A stretch of DNA of 64,000 nucleotides from Agarivorans sp. Toyoura001 (lineage in GTDB: Bacteria > Pseudomonadota > Gammaproteobacteria > Enterobacterales > Celerinatantimonadaceae): positions 1 through 64,000 of the forward strand of contig NZ_BJEQ01000021.1 of assembly GCF_005405585.1 (NCBI RefSeq). The letters run 5' to 3'. A program made the translations under genes and the position numbers. Position 1 is the first letter of the stretch, and every line of letters starts with the position of its first letter. Under the pieces are notes generated by a model. It was not told the origin of the DNA, ran no database searches, and saw only the letters and a program-made list of their open reading frames with translations. Shown one piece after another: positions 55,494 through 63,228 of this stretch.

Positions 55494-56489
55494 ATGGTCG
55501 AATTTGAAGGCATTGAGCGCCGTATCGAGCGGATCAATCAAGTATTAGCCCAGTACCAAATCGAATCTTTAGAAGCCGCTCACGCACTGTGTCAGGCTCG
55601 CGGCTTTGATCCACACGCCATTGTATTAGAAACCCAACCTATTGCCTTTGAGAACGCGGCCTGGGCCTATGTATTAGGTGCAGCGATTGCGATTAAGAAA
55701 CAAGATAAAACTGCCGAGCAAGCCGCATTGTCGATTGGCGAAGGCCTGCAGGGTTTTTGTGTACCGGGTTCAGTGGCCGACCAACGGAAAGTGGGCTTAG
55801 GGCATGGGCAATTGGCCTCGCGGCTACTGTCCACTCAGTCTGATTGTTTTTGTTTTTTAGCCGGGCATGAATCTTACGCAGCAGCCGAAGGCGCAATTAA
55901 AATTTCGGAATACGCCAACCAAGTAAGAAGCAAACCGCTGCGCCTGATTCTAAATGGCTTAGGGAAAGACGCAGCCTACATGATTGCCCGTATGAACGGT
56001 TTTACCTATGTGCAAACTCAGTTTGATTATCAAACCGGCGAGCTCAATATCACCCGAGAAAAAGTGTTTGGTAAAGGCCACCGAGCCACTATCCGCTGCT
56101 ATGGCACTGACGACGTGGTTGAAGGTGTGGCAGTAATGCATCACGAAGGCGTGGATATATCTATTACTGGTAACTCTACCAATGCAGCGCGTTTTCAGCA
56201 TCCCGTTGCGGGCACCTACAAAAAGGAGCGCTTGTTATTGGGCAAAGAATATTTCTCGGTAGCCTCTGGCGGCGGCACCGGCCGCACTATGCACCCCGAC
56301 AACGTAGGTGCTGGCCCAGCCTCTTACGGCTTAACCGACACCATGGGCAGAATGCATTGCGATGCACAATTTGCCGGTTCGTCCTCAGTGCCAGCCCACG
56401 TAGAAATGATGGGCCTGGTTGGCATGGGCAATAACCCCATGGTGGGCGCGAGTGTTGCGGTGAGTGTAGCGATTGAGCAAGCTCAATAA
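55494..56489 (+). CDS. GGGtGRT-family protein
   Basis: 331-residue member of the family named for its glycine motif, here GGGTGRT at residues 259-265 within YFSVASGGGTGRTMHPDNVG. Other strongly patterned parts are GFCVPGSVADQRKVGLGHGQL and HESYAAAEGAIKISEYAN. No signal peptide or membrane helix. The family's function is not known to me; it is usually encoded beside a NifU-like protein in anaerobes, which is the arrangement seen here. ATG 55494 with AGGGAGC upstream. Terminator 25 bases downstream. Confidence 0.88.
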   Translation: MVEFEGIERRIERINQVLAQYQIESLEAAHALCQARGFDPHAIVLETQPIAFENAAWAYVLGAAIAIKKQDKTAEQAALSIGEGLQGFCVPGSVADQRKVGLGHGQLASRLLSTQSDCFCFLAGHESYAAAEGAIKISEYANQVRSKPLRLILNGLGKDAAYMIARMNGFTYVQTQFDYQTGELNITREKVFGKGHRATIRCYGTDDVVEGVAVMHHEGVDISITGNSTNAARFQHPVAGTYKKERLLLGKEYFSVASGGGTGRTMHPDNVGAGPASYGLTDTMGRMHCDAQFAGSSSVPAHVEMMGLVGMGNNPMVGASVAVSVAIEQAQ

Positions 56490-56513
56490 GGTTCAGTAAT
56501 AGCTCCCTAACTC

Positions 56514-56540
56514 AAAAGCCGCTATATAGCGGCTTTTGTT
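56514..56540. terminator. Terminator after the GGGtGRT gene
   Basis: GCCGCTATATAGCGGC (56518-56533) is a perfect 16-base palindrome flanked by AAAA and TTTT; usable from both sides. Confidence 0.9.
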
Positions 56541-56819
56541 GTTTTAAGTACGCTTGAATTACACGAAAAGCTTAATAATGAAAGTGTACTTAGCGCTTGA
56601 TGCCCCTAGTAGCTGCTAACAAGTTTTTGGACAAAATCTAGCCAGAACAACTGCTAATCAGAATTATAGGCAATAGGGCTCCTTTTCGACTAATTGTTGA
56701 AAAACTGTGATGATCTCTTTGTTGTTTTGGTCATCACGATTGTAGTTAGAAGGAAATTTACACCAACTGATTTCTAAGATAATGAAGCAACAAGTTTTTT
56801 CTACCGTTGTATAAAAAGA
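56541..56819. other. AT-rich gene-free boundary of the cassette
   Basis: About 280 bases without a credible ORF on either strand, between the terminator and the end of the methyltransferase gene. Base composition changes here from GC-richer core to AT-rich sequence. No integrase, transposase or direct repeat was found. Confidence 0.5.
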
Positions 56820-57572
56820 TTATTTATGGGCAATAAACTCACAATAGTGTTCTCTGAATTTACAGCCTTCAATTTTTTCGATTTTTTTAAACCCTATATC
56901 TATTAGAATATTTTTGAAATCCTGTTCTAATATCAGGTGAGAGTATTTAGTGAAACTATATTTATCACCAGCAATAGTCATTTCCACTTCCCACTTTCTC
57001 TTATTGGTTTCCTTGTTGTGAGTTATTTTTTCATCAACACATACAGGAAGGCAATTGACTTGCTTTTCATTATGGTTGAGAACCATAGGAGCTTCAAAGT
57101 TGAAGAACTTATCAGAAGGTATATCGACATATAAGCAACCACCATCTTTAATTGAACTATATATACCTTCTAAGGAGGTTATGATTTCATTAATATCGTC
57201 ATCAGCTTTTGTGTTATCCCACATGTCAGAGTATATAATTGAGTTCCCACGGCATAGAACTAAGTCAAACAACTCAGGTAATTTACAGCCTAACTCCTGC
57301 CACTTTATTTTAAGAGGTGAACTAGTTACGTTCATGCTCTGGGAGTTCTTTGTAAACCTGTTTAGCATATTTCCGCATGCATCAGAACAAATAATATTAT
57401 AGCCAGAATTTATTAGCTCAATAACTCCAAACCCTGTTCCTACTGAGCAGTCTAATATACTACCGTTTTTATATGGTTCTATTATTGGCTTAAGTGACTC
57501 TATTAGTGAGTTTCTACAAGATACGGCATCCAAATAGTAATCAATTTGAGCAGGAAAGTTTAACGGTTTCAT
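56820..57572 (-). CDS. Class I SAM-dependent methyltransferase
   Basis: 250 residues. Motif I is SILDCSVGTGFGVIEL (38-53), motif II ends in CSDACGNML, motif III is LFDLVLCRGNSIIY, and IKDGGCLYVDIPSD follows. The CRGNS segment and the C-terminal KYSHLILEQDFKNILIDIGFKKIEKIEG resemble glycine/sarcosine N-methyltransferase-like enzymes, so an amine or small-molecule substrate is plausible; this is inference. Start ATG overlaps the stop of the adenylating enzyme by 4 bases (ATGA). One counted line (57001-57060) has 20 G+C of 60, against 35 of 60 in line 55261-55320. Confidence 0.88.
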   Translation of the reverse strand: MKPLNFPAQIDYYLDAVSCRNSLIESLKPIIEPYKNGSILDCSVGTGFGVIELINSGYNIICSDACGNMLNRFTKNSQSMNVTSSPLKIKWQELGCKLPELFDLVLCRGNSIIYSDMWDNTKADDDINEIITSLEGIYSSIKDGGCLYVDIPSDKFFNFEAPMVLNHNEKQVNCLPVCVDEKITHNKETNKRKWEVEMTIAGDKYSFTKYSHLILEQDFKNILIDIGFKKIEKIEGCKFREHYCEFIAHK

Positions 57573-59101
57573 AGTGTATCCTCGCAGGTGAACACATTAC
57601 TCTTGGAACTAATCCACTGTTTCAGTATATTTCTGTTGATTTTGCTGTTATGGCGGTTGTCGCTTGGTAACAATGATGGATAAAAATACACTTGGCTTTT
57701 CATATAGCCAACTTCTTTTAGCTTTTCTTTAAGTGATAATTCATTTGTGTGTTCACGCTCAGTTTCAGGTATAACGACACAAACTAAGTCAGTATCTTCC
57801 ATGTATATAACTGCACTGGAAATGAGATTCCCATGTATATTTAAACATTGCTCTAAAGCGTCGGGATAAAATATTTTGTTTGGTGTATTGACAGCATACT
57901 TCTTCCTTGTCATAAACCAAGCCATACCATTTTCATCTATGTATCCTAAGTCTCCCATTTTATGCCAAACGAAATCACTGCCATTAAGTTTGGTTTTTGA
58001 TTTGAGTGTTATATCGGAACGACGAAAGTACTCATTAGTTATGCGAGATCCAGAAACAACCAGTTCACCTACAGTGTTAGCTGGTAATGGTTTTGGGAGC
58101 GCTGACTCGTCATCTCTTCCAATTACTTGAATGTTTATGCCGTTACATGATTTACCTAATGGAACACCAGCGTTAATGATTGTCCTGTTTCTAGATAATT
58201 CTTTAAAATCCGTAAATTGGATTTGAGTTATTGGCAGCAACGCTTCAGTGCTGGCGTAGGGAATATAAATTTCGCCGTTAGGTAAAAGGTCATCAAGCTT
58301 TTGCAGCATAATTAGGTTAAGGGATGCGCCGGCAGTTGAAATGATTTTGATGAACTCAAGTTTTTCTTGAGTTCTATTCAAGTGACTGATGACTCTGGCC
58401 CAAAAAGCAGGTGAAGCAAATATGTAATCACAGCCATGTGTTTTCATTTGAGAGAGAATGCTCTCTATAGGCATAAGATTGGGCTGAGTAGTGCGTGTGT
58501 GCGGGATTATGGCTGTCCGATTGTTGTATATACACGCAAGAGCCAAATATGGAAAAATAACAAATTCAGTATTAATTTGTTTATGAAACGCATTCAGTTC
58601 AATAGCCTGGGATTCAAGCTGCCCAACAGTCCATGGAACCCCTTTAGGCACCCCCGTGGTTCCAGTGGTGTAAAGCAACATGCAAGTAGTGTTACTTGAT
58701 ATTTCAATCTTGGGGATCTTTACTGATGATTGTTGCAATAAATTTTCAGGTGTAATTGTTGAAAAATCGGGGATATCTTTGGTGCTAATCCATAATGAAG
58801 GTTTTAGTTCATCTATACAGGTTACAAGGTTTTCCTTTTTTTGCTTTACGTCTACCAAGCTAGGAATTGCACCTAACGCGAAACAACCGTATAAAACACT
58901 GTAATACTCAAGTGAAGGAGGCAGTGATAAGACTATGTAGTCGTTCCTTGTAATGCCTAATGAGTATAGCTTCTCAGCCATGTTGTAGGCTGAATCTAGT
59001 AGCTCTTCAGCTGATATTTCTTTTCCTGATTTTGAATCGATTAATACAATATCATTTACTGACTTAGCTCTTTTCTCTAACAATCTTAAAAAAATGTTCA
59101 T
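57569..59101 (-). CDS. OleC-like AMP-forming acyl-CoA ligase/adenylating enzyme
   Basis: 510-residue ANL-superfamily enzyme. P-loop YTTGTTGVPKGV is at residues 144-155; YASTEALLP, HKMGDLGYIDENG and MTRKKYAVNT are A5, A7 and A8. The C-terminal motif SDNRHNSKINRNIL resembles the RHNAKI motif of OleC-type beta-lactone synthetases and related fatty-acid ligases. oleA, oleB and oleD are not in the window, so olefin synthesis is not supported. ATG 59101 follows AAGGTGA. First gene of a two-gene operon with the methyltransferase, with AT-rich composition unlike its neighbours. Confidence 0.88.
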   Translation of the reverse strand: MNIFLRLLEKRAKSVNDIVLIDSKSGKEISAEELLDSAYNMAEKLYSLGITRNDYIVLSLPPSLEYYSVLYGCFALGAIPSLVDVKQKKENLVTCIDELKPSLWISTKDIPDFSTITPENLLQQSSVKIPKIEISSNTTCMLLYTTGTTGVPKGVPWTVGQLESQAIELNAFHKQINTEFVIFPYLALACIYNNRTAIIPHTRTTQPNLMPIESILSQMKTHGCDYIFASPAFWARVISHLNRTQEKLEFIKIISTAGASLNLIMLQKLDDLLPNGEIYIPYASTEALLPITQIQFTDFKELSRNRTIINAGVPLGKSCNGINIQVIGRDDESALPKPLPANTVGELVVSGSRITNEYFRRSDITLKSKTKLNGSDFVWHKMGDLGYIDENGMAWFMTRKKYAVNTPNKIFYPDALEQCLNIHGNLISSAVIYMEDTDLVCVVIPETEREHTNELSLKEKLKEVGYMKSQVYFYPSLLPSDNRHNSKINRNILKQWISSKSNVFTCEDTL

Positions 59102-59168
59102 ATGTCACCTTGGGAAAGTAGTTTCAGATACCCTTATATAGATCTTATGTTGATAATAAAAGGATGTT

Positions 59169-59294
59169 TAATGATTAATTTATTATTAACGGAGTTGCAA
59201 ACTAGTTTGTTAGTTTGTTTTTAGTGGGTTGTTTATAGTTTAATTTCAAGTTTTCTTAGGATTTAAGTCATTACAACTAATAAATTAATCATTA
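59169..59294. repeat. 17-bp perfect inverted repeat
   Basis: TAATGATTAATTTATTA (59169-59185) is exactly complementary to TAATAAATTAATCATTA (59278-59294), with 92 bases between. Both arms are AT-only apart from one G/C pair. The arms frame the palindrome at 59198-59209. Confidence 0.8.
59198..59209. promoter_or_regulatory. PsrA-like palindrome CAAACTAGTTTG
   Basis: Perfect 12-base palindrome fitting the CAAAC-(N2-4)-GTTTG pattern described for PsrA, a TetR-type fatty-acid sensor. A second GTTTG half-site follows at about 59212. It lies about 100 bases before the adenylating enzyme start. The match is by motif only. Confidence 0.45.
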
Positions 59295-59662
59295 TTGAGG
59301 TATCAAACCAAAGTAGTTTTAGAGGGGACACGGTGGAAAGTGAGAAAAGGTAACAAGAACTAGTATGTGTTTCTCGATAGTCAGACTTAAACTTCCTTTA
59401 TTCAAGGTTCTTAACTTATAGGCGGGTCATAACTCACAAGCGCCTAAATGACAGTTTTATAGATAAAGTTTCCGCAAAATGAACTTTGCTTCAGTCTATA
59501 TGATAAAGCCTGAAGTATTCGGATACTGTTGATGACAAACATGATTAAAGCATTTATTACTCATCCTTGTATTTTGGCCTTTTGGTAAGCCTTAAAACCC
59601 AAGCCGATAACTCACATTGGGGCACAAACGAGTTAGAAGTCTTAGTTGAATACCTAATAAAT

Positions 59663-60385
59663 TCATCCAATAAGCAGTTTCACTGCCGCGAATAAAATTA
59701 GCATTCTAATCGCCCAGGTCATTTGTTTGAGGTTTATCTTTTTAAGGATAAGAAAGCCTAAGGCGCAACCAACTAGCAGACTAGGCAGAGCATTTAAACT
59801 GGTTTTTGCTGTTTCTATGTTGAGCAAGCCAATGCTGATTAGCATAGGAACTTTGGCTACGTTAACTAAGCCTGCTACCCAGGCGCGGGTGCTTACGTAA
59901 CTGGTTTTGCCTAGTTGTTGCTGCATCATATACAGGCTAATGATTGGACCGGCTGAATTGGCTGTCATGCTAATAAAACCGCCAAATATGCCTGCACCAG
60001 CCGCTACGTTTGGGTGTTTCATGCATTGTGATTTTCCCCTCTCCAAATATACGCTTAAGAAAAGCATTCCCAGCACTATGCCACCAATAGCGGTGGTAAA
60101 TTTGCTGGGGTCTAGTTGAGATAACAAGGCGGCGCCCGCTGCGCAACCCACCACCATAAACGCTAATAAACGGAGCAGTATTCGCCATTTTATTTGAGTT
60201 CGATACACTGTCATGGTGAGCAAGTCGGTAAGTAAAAACATGGGAATAAGTATCGCTAAGGCTTGCCCGTCGGGGTAAGCAATTAACAGCAGGGGCAAAA
60301 TTAAGGCGCCCATACCGCCGATAGAAAATTTAGATATGCCGGTCAGTAAGGCAACAATATGAAGAATAATCAGTGAGCTATCCAC
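59663..60385 (-). CDS. TauE/SafE (TSUP) family membrane transporter
   Basis: 240 residues with about seven helices, including LHIVALLTGISKFSIGGMGALILPLLLI (the family's N-terminal GxGGG-like segment), LAFMVVGCAAGAALLSQL, AAGAGIFGGFISMTANSAGPIISLYMM and SLLVGCALGFLILKK. TSUP proteins export or import sulfur-containing or organic anions; the substrate is unknown. GTG 60385 with AGAGG 5 bases upstream. Divergent from the LysR gene, a pairing in which the regulator usually controls the transporter. Confidence 0.88.
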   Translation of the reverse strand: MDSSLIILHIVALLTGISKFSIGGMGALILPLLLIAYPDGQALAILIPMFLLTDLLTMTVYRTQIKWRILLRLLAFMVVGCAAGAALLSQLDPSKFTTAIGGIVLGMLFLSVYLERGKSQCMKHPNVAAGAGIFGGFISMTANSAGPIISLYMMQQQLGKTSYVSTRAWVAGLVNVAKVPMLISIGLLNIETAKTSLNALPSLLVGCALGFLILKKINLKQMTWAIRMLILFAAVKLLIG

Positions 60386-60525
60386 ATAACCTCTACTACT
60401 TGTGAATGTGGGCGTAGGGTAACAAAATAGATGAACGTAAAATAATGACTTATTTATATCAACTTGATTGTTTTTATCTATCTAGATTAAGCTTGGATAA
60501 AGCGGTTTGCTAATAGGCTTACTAG

Positions 60526-61395
60526 ATGAATCATGAACAATTACGGGCATTTGTGGCAGTAGCCAGGTTAGGTAGTTTTAGGGCGGCGGCGTTGCACTTA
60601 AACAAAACCCAGCCCACGGTGAGTGCCTCGGTAAAAACCTTAGAGCAGCAGTTCTCTATTTTGCTGTTTAATCGCGACGCATATCGGCCTAGCTTAACTG
60701 CAGAGGGCGAAGCCTTTCTTAGCAAAGCTAAAAGCTTACTTAAGCAGGCTAATGAGCTTGAGCTATTAGGGCATGAGTTAGCACAAGGTGCGGATCCTGT
60801 GCTTACCCTCACGTTAAGCCCTATGTGTTACTTGCCGCCCCTAGTGAGCCAAATTCAAGGCTTTGGGCAAAGCCACCGCAATATGCAGCTTACCTTGGGT
60901 ACCGGGCATTTATCCGGCATTTTGGAGCCTTTATTAAAGCAACAATCTGATTTGGCGCTGGCGCCTAATATTGGATTAGATGGCCGTTTTGATTTTATTG
61001 AGGTGAGCCAAATCACCATGATAACGGTGGCGGCTAAGGGTTACATTGAGCAGGCTGGCGGCAGTATAAAACACATTGAGTTACGGACTAAGCCACATAT
61101 TTTGTTGGCCGATTCGGGCTCAGAACAGCCCTTGGATAACGTAAACGTTATTGCTGGTGGCCAGCGCTGGTTTGTGAATGATTATCACCTTAAAAAAGAG
61201 CTATTGCTGGCAGGGATGGGCTGGGCGCGTATTCCTGAACATATGATTAAACAAGAGTTGCAGCAAGGCTTGCTGGTGCCGCTTAAGGTTGAGCAGTTTG
61301 CCTCAAGCAGCCAAGTGCCTATTTACCTGATTAAGTTACGCGAGCGAGCGGATAAAGAGATTGTACGGGCTTTTTGGCAAGCGTTTAGCCAATAA
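60526..61395 (+). CDS. LysR-family transcriptional regulator
   Basis: 289 residues. The N-terminal winged helix is MNHEQLRAFVAVARLGSFRAAALHLNKTQPTVSASVKTLE, followed by the LysR linker and a substrate-binding domain (TLTLSPMCYLPPLVSQIQGF, LALAPNIGLDGRFDFIEVSQITMITVA, ELLLAGMGWARIPEHMIKQEL). It diverges from the TSUP gene over a 140-base gap, the likely shared operator region. A bidirectional terminator follows. Confidence 0.92.
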   Translation: MNHEQLRAFVAVARLGSFRAAALHLNKTQPTVSASVKTLEQQFSILLFNRDAYRPSLTAEGEAFLSKAKSLLKQANELELLGHELAQGADPVLTLTLSPMCYLPPLVSQIQGFGQSHRNMQLTLGTGHLSGILEPLLKQQSDLALAPNIGLDGRFDFIEVSQITMITVAAKGYIEQAGGSIKHIELRTKPHILLADSGSEQPLDNVNVIAGGQRWFVNDYHLKKELLLAGMGWARIPEHMIKQELQQGLLVPLKVEQFASSSQVPIYLIKLRERADKEIVRAFWQAFSQ

Positions 61396-61419
61396 AAAAG
61401 GGAGCGTTTGCTCCCTTTT
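61394..61419. terminator. Bidirectional terminator after LysR and ABC transporter genes
   Basis: GGGAGC (61400-61405) and GCTCCC (61410-61415) with A run before and T run after, between the convergent LysR and ATP-binding genes. Confidence 0.9.
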
Positions 61420-61439
61420 GAAATTGTAGTGGTGTCTGC

Positions 61440-62192
61440 TTAGAGAACCATAGACAGAAACTGTTTTAGCCTTGGGTGGCTTGGGTTATCGAAGAAGTTC
61501 TCTGGAGACTCTTCTACCAATAGTTCACCGTCTTCCATAAACAATACGCGGTCGGCCACTTCACGGGCAAAGCCCATTTCGTGGGTCACCACTACCATGG
61601 TCATGCCGTCGGCGGCTAAACCTTTCATTACGTCTAGCACCTCGCCAACCATTTCAGGGTCTAGCGCTGATGTGGGCTCGTCGAACAACATAATATTAGG
61701 TTGCATGGCTAGCGCTCGGGCAATGGCAACACGTTGCTGTTGGCCACCAGACAAGTGAGAAGGGTAGTTGGCCATTCGGTCAGCCAAGCCAACTTTTAGC
61801 ATTAAGGCTTTGGCTTCATCTTCTACCTGCTGCTTGGGTCGTTTTGCCACTTTTAAAGGGGCAAGCATTACATTGCCCAAAGCTGTTTTGTGCGGGAACA
61901 GGTTAAAGTTTTGGAACACCATGCCTACTTCTTCGCGCAAGCTATTAATGTTGGTGTCTTTGGCGTACATATCGGTTCCGTCGATATGTACCGAACCACT
62001 GCTTACGGTTTCTAGCTGGTTAAGGGTGCGTAAAAAGGTTGATTTGCCAGAGCCTGATGGCCCAACAATCACCACCACTTCACCGCGGTTTACCGTGGCT
62101 GACACATCTTTAAGTGCGTGGCAGCCATTGGGGTAAATTTTGTTAACCTTTTTTGCAACGATCATGTCGTCGCCTTGATAATCTTTAGTCAC
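61440..62192 (-). CDS. Polar amino-acid ABC transporter ATP-binding protein
   Basis: 250-residue ATPase of the GlnQ/HisP group: Walker [10 protein letters not shown], signature [15 protein letters not shown], Walker [16 protein letters not shown]-loop VVTHEMGFA. It overlaps the permease stop by 8 bases, so both are translated together. It energises uptake by the permease and binding protein upstream. A shorter start at residue 10 is possible. Confidence 0.95.
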   Translation of the reverse strand: MTKDYQGDDMIVAKKVNKIYPNGCHALKDVSATVNRGEVVVIVGPSGSGKSTFLRTLNQLETVSSGSVHIDGTDMYAKDTNINSLREEVGMVFQNFNLFPHKTALGNVMLAPLKVAKRPKQQVEDEAKALMLKVGLADRMANYPSHLSGGQQQRVAIARALAMQPNIMLFDEPTSALDPEMVGEVLDVMKGLAADGMTMVVVTHEMGFAREVADRVLFMEDGELLVEESPENFFDNPSHPRLKQFLSMVL

Positions 62193-63132
62193 TGGCAGCT
62201 AACCTCTTTTCTAAGCGTTGAATAGCCCAAGACAGGCTGCTGGTAAGTACTAGGTAAAGCAGGGCTACGGTAAACCACACTTCAAAGGGGGCAAAACTAC
62301 CGCTAACTACCTCTCGACCAGCTTTGGTTAAGTCGGTGATTGAGATAACCGATACCAATGACGAGTCTTTAATCAAGTTAATAAACTGGCCAGCCATAGG
62401 CGGCAAGGTGCGCTTAAAGGCCTGCGGTAAAATCACGTTTACCATGGCTTGCGGGTAGTTCATGCCCAATGAGCGGGCGGCTTCCATTTGTCCTTTCGGA
62501 ATTGACTGAATACCGGCTCGAATAATTTCTGCTACATAAGCGGCAGTGAATACCGACAAGGCAATAACACCTGCGGTAAAGCGCTCTAAATCGAATACCG
62601 TTCCAATGAAGAAATAAACAATGAAAATTTGCACCAGCAAGGGGGTGCCGCGAATAATTTCAATGTAGGTAATGGCTAGCTTACGCAGGGCTGGGTTGTC
62701 GGCGATGCGCATCAAACCAATCACTAAGCCAAGTAAAATGGCAAAAACCAATGAGAACAGTGAGATTTTTATAGTAACAATAAGACCTTGGGTAAGCGGG
62801 CCAATGCGCCATTGTTCTGAAGACGCAAGCTGGTCGCCCTCAAACACCAAGTCACCTTCGTACACTGTGATGTTTTCATAGTCGGTTAGATCGACCAGTA
62901 AGTCACCGGCGTCTGATACTAGCTGTAAGTGTCCGGCGGCATTGCTGGTTATGCTGCCGTCTTGCGGGGCCGCCACGCTGGCCGCTTCGTTATTTACAAT
63001 ATAAGGAACTACACGTTGCCAGTTCCAGTTGTAGTCGATTTTTTCACCCGACAGGTAAATAAGGCCACACAGGCTAAGTAAAATGGCCACAAAAACGCCA
63101 TTCCACAATATTTTGCTTGCTTGAGTTTGCAT
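62185..63132 (-). CDS. Polar amino-acid ABC transporter permease
   Basis: 315 residues. The C-terminal half is the HisMQ/GlnP type ([44 protein letters not shown], then [49 protein letters not shown], the EAA loop). The N-terminal portion carries an extra membrane helix (residues 11-28) and about 100 periplasmic residues ([20 protein letters not shown]), which GlnP lacks; such extended permeases are common in marine gammaproteobacteria. Confidence 0.93.
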   Translation of the reverse strand: MQTQASKILWNGVFVAILLSLCGLIYLSGEKIDYNWNWQRVVPYIVNNEAASVAAPQDGSITSNAAGHLQLVSDAGDLLVDLTDYENITVYEGDLVFEGDQLASSEQWRIGPLTQGLIVTIKISLFSLVFAILLGLVIGLMRIADNPALRKLAITYIEIIRGTPLLVQIFIVYFFIGTVFDLERFTAGVIALSVFTAAYVAEIIRAGIQSIPKGQMEAARSLGMNYPQAMVNVILPQAFKRTLPPMAGQFINLIKDSSLVSVISITDLTKAGREVVSGSFAPFEVWFTVALLYLVLTSSLSWAIQRLEKRLAASD

Positions 63133-63163
63133 CTAAAGCTCTTTATCTATTATTGGTTTTTAC

Positions 63164-63220
63164 TTTATGGGCGTGGTTAAGCACACCCATAAAGAAAAGT
63201 GGCTGTTAAGGCAGCCACTT
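63164..63220 (-). promoter_or_regulatory. Intercistronic hairpins (attenuator) between binding protein and permease
   Basis: Nearest the binding-protein stop, AAGTGGCTG (63197-63205) pairs perfectly with CAGCCACTT (63212-63220), and on the minus strand TTCTTT follows. Beside it, TTTATGGGCGTG pairs with GCACACCCATAAA with one mismatch. Placed 8 bases after the binding-protein stop, these could end part of the transcripts or protect the upstream mRNA and so raise the binding protein over the permease, as is usual for ABC importers. Confidence 0.65.
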
Positions 63221-63228
63221 GAGTCTTA

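Larger units (their letters stand above)
59102..59662. other. 560-base gene-free region upstream of the adenylating enzyme
   Basis: AT-rich, with no credible ORF. It must hold the promoter of the adenylating enzyme operon. It contains the 17-bp inverted repeat and the palindrome listed separately. The left half is the more AT-rich and the part beyond about 59400 is closer to core composition. Confidence 0.55.

Noticed and set aside
57569-59101. Olefin (Ole) biosynthesis locus
   Set aside because: Only an OleC-like ligase is present; OleA, OleB and OleD homologues are not in the window.
56541-59662. Integrative element inserted at a tRNA gene
   Set aside because: The AT-rich cassette has no integrase, transposase or att-like direct repeat, and the nearest tRNA genes (53.9-54.1 kb) are intact and separated from it by three core-like genes.
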